DNA of 64,000 nucleotides from Allium sativum (lineage: Eukaryota; Streptophyta; Magnoliopsida; Asparagales; Amaryllidaceae), in contig CM060918.1 in NCBI GenBank assembly GCA_030737875.1, positions 775,428,552-775,492,551 on the forward strand, given 5' to 3'. Below, one piece after another: positions 10,146-22,127 of this stretch. Both the position numbers and the translations under genes were made by a program. A model generated the notes under the pieces. That model did no database searches and had not been told where the DNA came from. It saw only the letters and a list, made by a program, of their open reading frames with translations. Numbering within the stretch: position 1 is the stretch's first letter; each line of letters starts with the position of its first letter.

Positions 10146-12167
10146 TGTAATACCCTATAAAAATACGCCTAAATAGACTTAAGATAATCTAATTTAACGA
10201 AATAAATAATAAGTAATAAAAATCAACAATAAGATAATAATATATTAATATAGTGAAAAATAGAATTTTACAAAGTTAGGAGTTCGGCTACGAAGATATC
10301 ATTATTTTATTCATGGAGAAATTCTGATTCAATTTCATATATAATATGTCAAAAACGGAGTCCGTACGAAGCATTCACATTTAAAAGATGTTGTGCGTTA
10401 ATATATGTGCACGAACATTTGAAATTTAAATTGTAAGCATAAATATATGGAATAAAAATAACTAATTAATGGTTTATTAGAATATTCCATTTAATTTAAA
10501 ATTGTGTGTGTATATACATACATATAACAGGGGACAAGAATATTGCTTAAATGGTAAGGAATTAATAGAAATAAGTAAAGTTTAATAGAATAATATTCTC
10601 AGCAATCAACGTAGGCCACTGGTTATTTCAGAGGTCAGGGGGTCGACCGCCCTCATAGAAGGGGGTGTCGACCGCCTGGTGCGACCAGAGCCCAATGAGG
10701 CTGGTTTGGATAGGCGTTTAGGTTAGTTTTAGATAAAATGAATAGCTTAGATTGAATTTATGTTAATCTAACGGTTACTATTCATTTACACACATATAGA
10801 TATCACCTAACTTACCTCACAATTCTCTAAACCCTTTCAATATCTATGCCCTCATTCTGCTGCTAATATTCCAGAAATTAGGTTGAAATAGGTTTCTTCT
10901 TTTATCCCTAATCTATTTCATTTCTAATCTATTTATTTTTAGTTTATATTCTGGAATTTCTATAATTTATATATGAGATTCAAATCTATATGATTTTCTT
11001 ATATAGATCTATAGTAAAATCAAAGAACGACGATTCCAACATTCAAATCAGTATTATTTCCTTTGCCCAAATTCTCTGTTAGTGGAAATAATACTTGTTT
11101 AGGACAAATTCTGCATTTTATAGATTTTATCTTGATTTGTATGTCTAGGAAGGTTTGGTTTCATGATAACATCATATTATAAAACCCTAAATCTCCTATT
11201 TTGTATATATTGCAAAGTTGTTGATCAATATTTCTGGTTTGTGAATTGTTTGGGTTATGTATGAAGAATAGTTTGGTGATTTACTTTTGTTTGGTTGGAT
11301 TTACCTCTTTTTAATTAAAAAGTGTGTTTGTGATGTAAAAATATTAATATTTGGTTTGATTTTATTATTTAAAGAGGTTTAGATTTCCATTTTAAAATGG
11401 ATAATTTGAACGTATTCAGATTTGAGATAATCAAATGTTAATTTTTTTTATGTGCAACATAGAAAAAGGGTAAATTGGATTAATTGGATTAATTGGATTA
11501 AATAGAGTTTTATGTATATATGTATGTGTATATGTTAAATATGTATGTATGTATGTAATTAACACCTTGTTCCTATTTTATTACCTAAATTGTTCTAACA
11601 AGCCCAGAATACAAGTTTGGATAGTTATGTTGTTATTTTTTCCCATTGCTGGTATTATTAATTATGCTATGAATTTAGTAGTTGGATGTGGGTATTAGAC
11701 TTGTATACCTTTAATGTGAATCAAGTGACAATTTACACCGTTAAAATGTTTCTTCATTCGAACGGAAATTAGCGTTTGTGGTACGTATTAAATATTATAT
11801 TTATATAGCGTAATCAAACATAATAATGACGTAATAAATACGTTAGAATAAAGTTAGAAATTTGAAATGTCCCCATATGAATTGTTGCTTTTATGTGTGT
11901 ATATATAAAATGGCTTATATATATATATATTAAATGATGACACATAGACATGAAGTTAGTCGTCACTTATGGTAGAAGTCTGCCCGGAACCAACCGGCAA
12001 ATCCGGTATCCACAAGTGAGTTTGACTAATGTGAGAGGTCTGGGTGTCATGGACCATTTAACTTAATACGCTATGACATGAGGTTAAACCCGCTTATAGT
12101 AGAAGTCTGCCCAGAACCGCCCGACATATCCAACATCTACAAGTGCACAGTTTAATGTGAGGTCTAG

Positions 12168-12181
12168 TGTGTGTGTGTATG

Positions 12182-12217
<36 letters not shown>
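12168..12217. repeat. GT/AT microsatellite
   Basis: A (GT)n run passes into (AT)n inside the decayed LTR. Confidence 0.9.
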
Positions 12218-12697
12218 ATGTGTATAAATAGGCATGCTTACTACCGTGTTGAGAAGGTCTTAAGTGGCAGACTTTCTTCTTATCTAGTTAGGGTCTTAAG
12301 TGGTTAGGACTAGGACCATTCCGAAGGTTTATTCCTTGAATTTAAACTAGAGTCGTGAGACTCTCCCTTATTAGATTTGAAGCGGTCTATGGGTCCTCCT
12401 TCTCTAGAAAATGGTTTAGTCATGGCGATAACAGAGTAGGGTCGTTTATCGGAATGCACACTTCCTCTAGGAACATTATGAGGGCCAATCTAGGGGTAGA
12501 TTTGGTATACATGGGACGTAACATGCAATTTAATTAACTAACTAACTAAGGGAAGTCTTAAACGACATATGTGTACTACCATAATATCAGTTAAGTAGAA
12601 ACATGAGGCGTTTGCTAGAGGGGTATTAAATGGCTATATGCGGTTCTACCGAAACCGATATTAAGCGGCGAGGTACTACTTCTCATATTACTTGTGA

Positions 12698-12700
<3 letters not shown>

Positions 12701-12733
<33 letters not shown>
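12701..12733. repeat. AT microsatellite
   Basis: An uninterrupted (TA)n run of about 33 bases in the decayed LTR. Confidence 0.95.
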
Positions 12734-12735
<2 letters not shown>

Positions 12736-13165
12736 ATAAGGACGTTGACGTTTTAGGACGGGGTCTTAAGTGGTTAGGGTCTGCCTTAGGGTTATAAGAG
12801 ACCGTAAGAATCCACCCTTAACAAATATACTAGAATGAGCCTTAAGTGACTGAGAATGTCCACCCCGTTGGGTCTTAAGTGATCGTGATCCACCCTAAAT
12901 GCATTCACTAGTACAAACAATCCTGTTGCATCGCCTCAATTGGGTCAGTTGTACAAACAACCTATGCAAATAGTATTAGTTGAGTCAGTTCCTCCTTAAC
13001 TTCTGAAGCAATTGGCACAGGGAAGCAATATAAGAGGTAAAATTGTAGTTCACATCAGTTGTGCACCATTTTAGAAGAAAATAGTCAGAAGTAAATGCTT
13101 TTGGTTGCATCGGTTGCATATCTTTGAAGCAAATAGATTGACGTAAATCGATCACCAATGCTGGA

Positions 13166-13173
13166 CCCGTACC
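13166..13173. repeat. 8-bp target-site duplication of the hAT miniature element, left copy
   Basis: CCCGTACC at 13166-13173 is repeated exactly at 13670-13677. An 8-bp duplication is diagnostic of hAT-superfamily insertion. Confidence 0.93.
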
Positions 13174-13669
13174 TAGGGGTGAGCAATATTCGGTTCAAAC
13201 TGAGTTAACCGTTCAAACCAGTTTATTTGGGTTGGTTCGGTTCGATTTTAAAACTATATCGATTTGAATTCGGTTTGTAAAATAATATTTTTCAGTTATC
13301 AGTTTAACTGAATTAAACAAACTTTTAATTTATTATCTAATTTTACAGTATTGTAATACTTTAAATAATTAGTTTAGTTATAGAATACAAAGGCATTTGT
13401 TGCAAATAGATCAAATCTTATTATAAACATAAAATTTACTACATAAAATTTCTCCAAACATGAATTTATGTTTTACTTTTAGTGAATCTATCATCTGAAG
13501 AATGGTACATCCTTTAAGGTTGGTTAAACCGGTTACCGACCGAATTAACCGAAATTAATTTGGTTGGGTTCAGTTCGATTTGAAAAATTTACAGTTTCAA
13601 TTCGGTTTGAGTTTTTCTTACCTCCAAACCAATTCCAAACCAACCGAACCGGCCGAATGCTCGCCCCTG
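13174..13669. mobile_element. hAT-type miniature inverted-repeat element (496 bp)
   Basis: The left end, TAGGGGTGAGCA, is the inverse of the right end, TGCTCGCCCCTG, apart from two transitions. The subterminal parts are also inverse: they are rich in CGGTTC/GAACCG and AACCG/CGGTT, with GGTTGGTTCGGTTCG near 13233 and CAACCGAACCGGCCG near 13641. The exact 8-bp duplication CCCGTACC flanks it. No transposase is encoded. The open frames at 13564-13908 are chance readings across the element end. Confidence 0.92.
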
Positions 13670-13677
13670 CCCGTACC

Positions 13678-16449
13678 CAACAAGCCTATTTCCCTTCTTT
13701 CCATGAGACGCGCTATAATTTCACAATTTTGTGCCAGTCCCTGTTTCCCCTCTTTCCATGTAAAATGAAGATTACCGATTACAAGTGGAAATCGACTCGA
13801 TTTCGATTGCGCTTTTCCGATTTTGATTTGAATTTCTATTACGGTAAAAACACAACTATCTCTCTTTCAGGTATTATCTTTTGCCAATTTCGATTTTCCT
13901 TATTTTGATTTCGATTTCGATTTCATGCCTTAATTTGAGTAATGGTAGTAATTACCAGCATCCCTCTAAGAATTACGAAAATGGATCAAGGCAATTAAGG
14001 CTGTCAGTTTTTGTCGTGAGATACAGGAGAGGTGATTTTGAGATAACTAGATTTAGGAAGAAAGACTTCCCCTATAATGGATTGGCATTTGCACATGACT
14101 TTAAGTTTCAGTTTAAAAATCAAAGCTTGTTTTTGTAATAAATAGGTGTCACCCATGATTAATATATATACTAATTTCTTTTAGTAATTTGCAATTTATC
14201 TGCAATCTTGCTTGAGAGGAATCAATAGTGAACATTTTATGTTAGCTTCATGCAATAGGTTGAGTTGCAGAATTTTCGAGGTTGAACGATAATTAAAATT
14301 GTTAACTACTTACATATTATAAAATTAGCTCATGTATTTATGGGATCCAATGGGTACACATTGATTGTGTTAACCTATGGTTTTACCCCCTTTTAGGATC
14401 AAAGCCTGCTTGCTATTCATACTGCTTGCAATGTGATTTGGATTTGGCACATCTGAGTAACTTATTATTTGGAGTCTGAAATGTTACCATTTATTATAAA
14501 GTAAATTGAAACCAAGTTCTGTACTAGGACTTATGAACCGTAATACATGTTAATGATTTTGAGCAAGTCGCATGTGTCATTTCCTGATATGTCTAAATCT
14601 ATGTTATGTATTAGTAAGAGAGATATAGGTTAACTAGAAATATTAAATTGTGATCATAATTTGCAGTATCCTTGTGCCTTCAGGCTTATACTTACTATTC
14701 CTTGTATATATCTGTATACTTTGGAATTAATTCAGTTCAAGGCATGAATGAATAAACAACTAAATGTGAAACAAAAGTTGAAACAAAGGGCCTGGACAAG
14801 GATCTAAAGACCTTAATGCAACCTGAATATTCTGGTGTTACCACTCCCTTCTCTCCTCCCTCCCTCCCTCTCTCCCTCTCTCCCTCTCTCAAATTGAAGT
14901 GCTTATAAATTTTATAAATTAAACCAGCATGGGATTTAAATTGAACAAGAGCACACTATGGAAAAAAAATTAAATGTGCATAAGATGGGTAAAGATACTT
15001 TAAATTCAGCTATAGGCATGAGCATACTAAATAGCTAATTTGGCATAAATGTTCTGAACAAGGATGCTGTAATTGAAAATTTAATTCGAGGTTAGATAGG
15101 GTTATGATGTGGTCAGTGGGGATCTCATGTTATAAGTTATAACTTACTAGTCCTTTGCATGAGCGTAAGCTTTATGGTGTATGTGAAAACTTTATGATTA
15201 TGCAGTGTATACTGTGTTAGGAAATTGGTTTTTGTAGAAGAAGGCTGAGTAGTTGTGTCAATTGGAGATTGGTTGTGTTTGGGTGATGTAAAGAGGTTAC
15301 TAGAGGGATGCCGGTGTCAGGTGCATGATGTTGGTTGTAGGTGTTGTGTTTTTCTTATGCAGATGTTGATGTTTGTTACTGTTGCAATGCAGTGAAGTTC
15401 AGGTGGTCGGGTAATGTGAGGTTAATAAGGCACAGTGATTTTGGTTTGAAGAGATACTGAAGTTTTGATGTAATGAGAAAAGGCAGGTTGAAGTCGGGAT
15501 GTGGGAAGCTTTGAGGATGGAAGAAGTTCAAGTGGTTGAAGTAGTAGTTCTGTGATGGAGTTTTGTGTAGGACAGTGTGAAACAAAAGTGGAAATGTGAT
15601 TGAAAGAGTGTCATTGTAATACAAGAAGAAGAGAAAATAGAATGTCACAATAGTAATGAAACAACAGAAATGTAATGAGGGAATACGAAATGTAAACAGA
15701 ATTATGTAATGCAAACCTTTTGTCATTAACTGAAAATAATTTGTTTGTAACTGATGTATGCAGTGTAAACATAACTGTTCATGGGCAGAACGTAAGCACG
15801 GTAAACTTAAAAAGAAAACTAGAACAGTTTATTTTTATCTAATGCAATGAATGAAACAACAGAAATTAAAAGAATCCCATGCATAGAAACCACAAAAGAA
15901 ACAATGAAACTTTCTTTCAATGTTAAACAATCAAAGCAATTGGACAAAGTTGAATGCACACAAACAAAATACCCAAGTCAGAATATACGGGTCAAAGACT
16001 CAAATGAAATGTGCAAAAGTTAGTTGGAAACAGAAATGAATTGCGAACTTTTTTATATAAAAAAATTTAAAGAGAAACAACACAGAATGAAACTAAATGC
16101 CACCAAACATAAATAATCAAAACAAACCAACTAAATGCAACAAATGCATATAAATTTAGACCACTAGGTGCACTTTTGTTATAGTTTTTACAAAATGAGA
16201 GAACATCAAACATGGTAGGCATTCCACTTGAGACTTTCTTTTGTAATAATCGAAATAAAGTGCATATTTGAACGTTATAACATTACTCGTTTGAGTAATA
16301 TAACTGTTATGCATTTACTTTTTTTGTATTTCTCATATTCCATGTAATACGTGTTTTTATTTATTTATTAACATATATTTTACTATCTGCATTATATTAC
16401 CATACCAATACCAATGATACTGGCTTGTTCTATTTTTGGTTTCATGCAG
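13678..16449. other. No clear gene; possible intron or upstream part of the decayed host gene
   Basis: Pyrimidine-rich stretches near 13680-13770 resemble a plant 5' UTR, and a TTTCAGGTATT lies at about 13866. No exon could be confirmed. The minus-strand frame at 15376-15726 is low in complexity and resembles nothing. A CT-rich microsatellite is listed separately. Confidence 0.4.
14844..14890. repeat. CT-rich microsatellite (CTCC/CCCTCT)n
   Basis: Runs of TCCC and CCTCTCT cover about 47 bases. Confidence 0.9.
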
Positions 16450-16560
16450 GCTATGGTTAAAGCTCATCCAACTACAATATGTGATGATATCAGTGCAAAA
16501 GTATCAAATGTCAGTGTTGTTTTTGAGATCCGAAGAAGTTACACCATTAAACTGTAGAAG
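16450..16560 (+). pseudogene. Candidate exon of a decayed host gene
   Basis: It is preceded by TTTCATGCAG (acceptor) and followed by GTAATG (donor). The 111-base segment is exactly 37 codons in phase 0. It reads as a plausible peptide containing AHPTTICDDISAKVSN, with a single in-frame TAG two codons before the end. I do not recognise the protein. Joining it to the exon at 28815 is supported by matching phase (0 to 0). It is also supported by the intervening 12.3 kb being mostly two transposons. No expression evidence is possible here. Confidence 0.45.
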
Positions 16561-16740
16561 GTAATGTTACACAATCAATATTTTATCATTATTTCGAAGA
16601 GCATAGCATACTGCTAATTTCCACCGCCTACATAGTGTTCTGGTGTATTTGTTTAATTTGTTGATCAAACAGTAGTATGCTTCTATACTTTTGCATGCAT
16701 GGATATTTTTCATTAACTGCATATGTGAACAATTTTATTT

Positions 16741-19325
16741 ATGGGATCATCCTAGTTAAGCTAGTAGTTGGCGAGGCAATTTTGAATGTCATTAGCGCAT
16801 ATGCCCCACAGGTAGGTCTAAGTGAAGAAGCCAAAAGGAAGTTCTGGGAAGACTTGGATGTCATGGTTAGGAATGTGCATAGTAGTGAGAAACTTTTTAT
16901 AGGAGGAGACTTCAATGGCCATGTTGGCTAATCTAGCGGGGGTTTTGAGCGAGTGCATGGTGGTTTTGGATTTGGCAGTAGGAACCAAGAGGGTGAAGAT
17001 ATTTTGAATTTCGCTCTCTCTTTTGATCTCATGATTGCTAATACCTTCTTTAGAAAGAGGCAATCACATCTGATCATCTTCAGTAGTGGCCAACAGGCTA
17101 GCCAGATTGACTTTGTCCTAACTAGAAGAGATAGTAAACGAGATTGTGTTGATTGTAAGGTCATACCTGGAGAATGTGTCGTCTCACAACACCAGCTGTT
17201 GGTGTGCGTGTTTCGTCTTCGGGTGGTGAAGGATAAGAGAGCGAAGATTAGCAGGACGAAATGGTGGAAACTCAAAGGAGATGCTTCACGGGTGTTTAAA
17301 GATAGAGTGATGGGAGAAGGAGCTTGGAATGTGGAAGGAGAAGCAAATGTCATGTGGAATGCGATGGCAACTTGCATTCGGAGAGTCGCCACTGAGGTAT
17401 TTGGGATAACAAGAGGAAGCAAGCGAGAACCCAAGGATTCGTGGTGGTGGAATGACGAGGTGCAAAAGGCTATCAAAGAGAAGAAGGAATGCTACAAACG
17501 CATGTACCGTCATAGAAGCGAAGAGAACATGCACAGGTACAAAGTGGCAAAGAAGACTGCAAAGAGAGCAGTGAGTGAAGCAAGGGGACGAGCGTACGAA
17601 GATTTGTATCAAAGGCTAAGTACAAAGGAGGGCGAAAAAGACGTTTATAGAATAGCTAGGCTACGCGAGAGGAGGACAAGGGACTTCAATCAGGTTAAAT
17701 GCATTAAGGATGAGAATGATAGACTTTTGGTGAAGGAAGATGAGATAAAGAATAGGTGAAGAGAATACTTTGATAAGCTTTTCAACGAAGAAAGTGATAG
17801 CTCTTCAATCGAGTTGGAAGACTTAGCCGATAGCACCAATAGACATTTTGTGCGGAGATTTCAAGAAGCTGAGGTAAAGGGGGCGTTGAAACGTATGAAA
17901 TCAGACAAGTCGGTAGGGCCTGATGATATTCCTATTGAGGTGTGGAGATGCTTTGGAGATGCAGGGATAAGATGGCTAACTAAGTTGTTCAACAGTATTT
18001 TCAAATCAAACAAAATGTCAGATGAGTGGAGGAGAAGCATTTTAGTCCCAATCTTCAAGAATAAAGGAGATATTCAAAGTTGCACAAACTATAGAGGAAT
18101 TAAGCTTATGAGTCACACAATGAAGCTGTGGGAGAGAGTTTGCGAGCAGCGTTTGAGGAGGTTGACAAGTGTCTCTAGGAATCAATTTGGTTTTATGCCG
18201 AGAAGGTCAACCACTGAGGCGATTTTCTTGGTTAGGCAACTTATGGAGAGATACATGGAGCAAAAGAAAGATCTCCACATGGTTTTTATTGACCTGGAGA
18301 AAGCTTATGACAGAGTACCGAGGAGGGTTATGTGGTGGGCGCTAGAAAGGAAGAGAGTGCCATCAAAATATATTACCCTTATTAAGGATATGTATGAGGG
18401 GGTTGTGACTAGTGTTAGGGCATGCGATGGTGAGACCAGAGACTTTCCAATTAACATAGGGTTACATCAAGGTTCGGCTTTGAGCCCTTATATTTTTGCA
18501 TTAGTGATGGATGAAATCACAAAAGATATACAAAGGGAGATTCCCTGGTGTATGCTCTTTGCCGATGATGTTGTGCTGATTGATGAAAGTAGAATAGGGG
18601 TTAATCGACAACTGGAGTTGTGGAGGGAGACATTGGAATCAAAGGGTTTCAGGCTTAGCAGAACTAAAACAGAGTATATGAAGTGTGAGTTTAGCAGTGT
18701 CAGGTCAGATGACGGAGATGTTACCCTGGCCGGTAGAGTAGTACCCAAGAAGGAATCGTTTCGATACTTAGGATCTATGTTGCAGTTTGATGGAGAGATT
18801 GATAAGGATGTTAGTTTTAGAATTCAAGCAGGATGGATGAAATGGCGACTAGCATCTGACATTCTCTGTGATCGGAAGATTCCTCAGAAGCTTAAAGGAA
18901 AGTTCTATAGGACAGCAATCGGACCTGCAATGTTATATGGTGCAGAATGTTGGCCTACTAAGAGGCAACACGTCCAGAAGATAAGTATAGCGGAGATGCG
19001 AATGCTGCGTTGGAGCTGTGGGCATACCAGACGAGATCGGATTAGAAATGAGGATATTCGGGAAAAACTTGGAGTTGCACCTATTGAAGAGAAGTTAGTC
19101 CAATACCGCTTGAGATGGTTTGGACATATCCAACGTAGACCATACGATGCACCTGTACGCGCTGGAATTCTAGGTCGCGCCGAAGGCCCAAAGAGAGGTA
19201 AAGGTCGACCTAAAATGACATGGGAGGAGATAATAAAGAGAGATTTAAGTAACTGGAGTTTATCGGAAGAGCTGGTAGTTGATAGGAGTGCATGGAAATT
19301 GACAATCTATGTACCAGAACCGTAG
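16741..19325 (+). pseudogene. RTE LINE ORF2: AP endonuclease and reverse transcriptase
   Basis: One frame runs the whole way with only two in-frame stops, TAA at 16929-16931 and TGA at 17757-17759. The endonuclease shows NVISAYAPQ and GGDFNGHVG, then an SQIDFVL motif and an S(Q)H motif near 17190. The reverse transcriptase (from about 17880) shows GPDDIPIEVW, the fingers block NYRGIKLMSHTMKLWE, QFGFMPRRST, FIDLEKAYDRVPR with a catalytic Asp, GLHQGSALSP and the catalytic box FADDVVLI. The C-terminal ALYGAE-like and YRLRWFGH blocks and the closing VPEP are typical of RTE. The early endonuclease residues are missing. With only two nonsense changes it looks younger than the gypsy elements to the right, but it is inactive. 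Confidence 0.93.
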
Positions 19326-19326
19326 T

Positions 19327-19328
<2 letters not shown>

Positions 19329-19364
<36 letters not shown>
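19329..19364. repeat. Poly-T run (36 bases)
   Basis: An uninterrupted T run directly after the LINE ORF2 stop. Confidence 0.97.
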
Positions 19365-19369
<5 letters not shown>

Positions 19370-19641
19370 CTTTATTTCACGTTTACTGAACATTTTTACT
19401 TTTTATTTACTATTTTAAATTTTATTTCACTTTTATTGAACATTTTTACTTCTTCTTAGTATTATTATTAAAAAAAAAAACCTTTATCGGACGACTTTTT
19501 ATTTGATTGGTTATTTTAAACCCTTTATATATATATATTATTATCATCATTATTAATTTTATTTTATTTTAATTTTGGGTTCCATATCTAGCCAACCCCA
19601 ACTTGTTTGGGATATATGCCTTTGTTGTTGTTGTTGTTGTT

Positions 19642-19923
19642 ATATATTCAAATCAGTGTCAAATATTGAAGTTCTTTTAGGTTGTTATATGGAGTGGGTA
19701 ACATATAACATGATAAAGTTTATTCAAATTAGTGTCAAATCTTGCCAAATTGTGCTGCATTGGTGGATTATAATATGGGTTTTATATCGCTATGTTGGCA
19801 TTGTTTCAAATCCCAGTTTGTCATTGATATTCATACTTGCATTCATACATACATCTGTATGTGTGCGTGTGTAGGAAACTAAAATGCAAAGCAATCATAT
19901 CATAGTAAAGTTTAGGGAAGTAA
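19642..19923. other. Intron-like spacer between the LINE and the putative Helitron
   Basis: No coding signal is seen. A (GT)n-like ATGTGTGCGTGTGTAG lies near 19860. Confidence 0.4.
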
Positions 19924-20179
19924 TCTATACTATATTATAATAACTGAGTTTATTTTCCTGCACGCACAAGCAAAGTTGGATATTAAACTCAACAGTCACG
20001 GAATTAATTTCTTCCGCAACTATAGCTGTTTTCTTCTATCTCTTACTCTCCTGTCTTCAGTTTTTATTCTACTTTTCCGACTCCCTCGCGCCCTTTGCAA
20101 AATCCTATTTTCCTTTTTTTTTTTTATGGAATCGCTTTCGCTTCGCAAATTACGTTGACCTGACTGTTTCCCTATTCCA

Positions 20180-20361
20180 ACAATTTTACTTCTCCCCAAA
20201 TCAGTTCCTTTTCTCTACTTTCTTCTCCCAGCATACTAAAAACAAAATTAGGGTTTATATTTCCAGCTTCCTTTGATCCATCATCTCTATCTTTGGCCTC
20301 AGTATCCTTTCTCCGCGCCTTGACAGACTACCTTAGATTTGAGCCACCGCCAAAATCGCAG
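20180..20361 (+). pseudogene. Exon-like leader segment inside the Helitron
   Basis: A pyrimidine-rich stretch containing TTAGGGTTT (a common plant leader motif, near 20250) ends in AAATCGCAG followed by GTTTGTGA, a good splice donor. It looks like the 5' UTR exon of an ordinary gene, perhaps captured. No start codon or coding frame can be assigned. The upstream limit is approximate. Confidence 0.4.
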
Positions 20362-22007
20362 GTTTGTGATATCCCTCGAGCGTATTTTTTTATTTTTCTT
20401 TGTTGAATTCATTTAATTCTGGTATTAAATTGATGCATGGTCTTCGCGCTTTAGCCACTATATTTTGAGTTTGGAGCTAACTGCGCTTTTTAACTCATCC
20501 GACCATCTTAAATTTCTGCTTTTGGCTTAGTTTGAATATTGACTGAGTTTGCATCAAAATGGATTTGATAATTGCATCGCCTAATGGGCAAAAAAATTGA
20601 CAAACAGATGGCCAGGTCTTTTAAGAATTTTGCAGAAATATTTATTTTCAATTGATGTATTCTACACTTAGTGATTATCTAGGGATTGTTCTTGAATTAT
20701 GGTCACCTTCAGCTGTTAATATTGGGTTTGCACTGCCATTAACGTTCATTTGTATATGTTGGTTGAAGTGTTTCATATTTGTCATAAAGGTATTTTCTTC
20801 AGTATGTTACATAATAGTTCATCCCCTTCACGATTTTTGAATAAAATCTTAAGTGTAAATTAAGTTCAAATGCATTATGATAAATCACTTTGTAGTATCA
20901 CTAACAAAGTAATACATATTGCACTAGAATACTTAATAGCTCATGCCCAAATAGTGTTACTACATAAGAAACCCTGGTTAATCACTTTATTCGATATATG
21001 TTACGTGGTCATAATCTATTACTCCTTCAGTTGATTTATGAAGTATATTCTATTATATATCTTTTCTATTAATTTTATATTTTTAGAAAAATTCCAAACC
21101 AATCGAAGGTGTTGACGAAAGCAGACAGAACAATCATGGAGGTGGTCATTAATTAGGGTCATCCATTCAGAGTTTTATTCTTTTTGGATCTATCGTAGCT
21201 TCTGGACTTCTAACATTCAGTTATGGTCAATTCTTTCCTTTTATTTAAAGCATTAAATTTTGATTTATGGACACCATTTTTTTTTTTACTGTACTCATGG
21301 ACAGTCTTGATTTTGCTGAGTCTCTGTTACAAACACTAGAAACATTGAATTATATAAAGCATCTATGTTTAATGAATATATAAATTGTTACGTCACTTAT
21401 ATAAATCTTGGCTAACTAACAAACCTTCAAATAAGTTATCCCTCCTTCGTACACATTTTTTTGTTTTTGTTATGCAAGATTGTGTTTCTTTAAATTATTT
21501 TTCTTACAGTCTTCAGTTATATATTTACCCTGTGTAACTAGAGTGGCTTAAAGATTATTAAAATATGTGGTGTAAAACTAAGATGTAAGTTACTCATTTT
21601 ATATTCGGATGAAGAAATTAACGTCAAACCATAATTTATGAAGACAACAAACGTTATTGAAAACGAAAGAAAGTATAACCAAGAGATTAAAATAGGCAAT
21701 TACTTTCAAAATCAAATGAAAAGGCCTGCAAATTGCAACAATCTACATAAAGCGACAGAAGTCGACAAATTTGCAATGTTATGTCTACCCGCTCTGCGCC
21801 ATCACTAGCCGTTTTTCTTGCCGCTCTTTCTTACCCCGTCTAACTTGTCATATTAATTTTGTTATTTTAGTTAGTTCATTCATAAATGTATTATATAGTT
21901 CTTATAAGAGATTGAATGTTAAATATATTTTTCACTGTCCGATGTGGCAATTATTTGACATAAATTTGCTTCTTACTTTGCTTACGAAATTACTCCTTAT
22001 TTTTTAG

Positions 22008-22127
22008 CGGCAACAATCTTGGTTAAAGAAAGGCTTTTGGATTCCATCTAAAAATAGCTTCAAAAAGCAGTGGATTTTGGTTTCTTATGATGGATATCCT
22101 ACTTATCTTCCACCAGCATTAAAATAG
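22008..22127 (+). pseudogene. Captured or decayed exon inside the Helitron
   Basis: It is preceded by TTATTTTTTAG and followed by GTAATT, and is exactly 120 bases (40 codons, phase 0). The peptide is non-random, with KKGFWIPSKNSFKKQW and SYDGYPTYLPPALK. The last codon is TAG, one C-to-T step from CAG, so a nonsense change at an exon end is likely. The protein is not recognised. Confidence 0.45.

Larger units (their letters stand above)
10146..12915 (+). mobile_element. Old, decayed long LTR related to the gypsy LTRs of elements A and D
   Basis: It starts TGTAATACCCTATAAAAATA, close to the TGTAACACCCC starts of elements A and D. Landmarks follow in the same order as in those LTRs: an AAACGGAGTCCGTACGAAG block, a GGGGGTCGACCGCC block (near 10640) and two GTCTGCCCGGAACC...CCGGCA-type blocks (near 11980 and 12110). 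A domain with at least five copies of GTCTTAAGTGG or close variants lies at 12255-12880. The 3' end is uncertain. An ATGCATTC...GTACA stretch near 12901-12915 may be the degraded terminus. No matching target duplication was found. Its length of about 2.8 kb fits the family. Confidence 0.6.
16738..19641 (+). mobile_element. 5'-truncated LINE of the RTE clade
   Basis: It starts abruptly inside the endonuclease domain of ORF2 and ends in a (TTG)n tail at 19622-19641, just after CCAACCCCAACTTGTTTGGGA. That is the characteristic 3' end of plant RTE elements. A 36-base T run (19329-19364) lies in the 3' UTR. The 5' end is truncated, as is usual for target-primed reverse transcription. No clear target duplication was identified. 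It lies in the putative host-gene intron, in the same orientation as the gene. Confidence 0.9.

Noticed and set aside
13564..13908. 114-codon frame near the hAT element
   Set aside because: It starts inside the transposon's terminal region and crosses its end and target duplication, so it is a chance frame.
15376..15726. Minus-strand 116-codon frame
   Set aside because: Low complexity, Phe/Leu/His-rich, no splice or domain support.
16818..17476. Minus-strand frames of 81 and 182 codons
   Set aside because: Antisense shadows of the LINE endonuclease frame.
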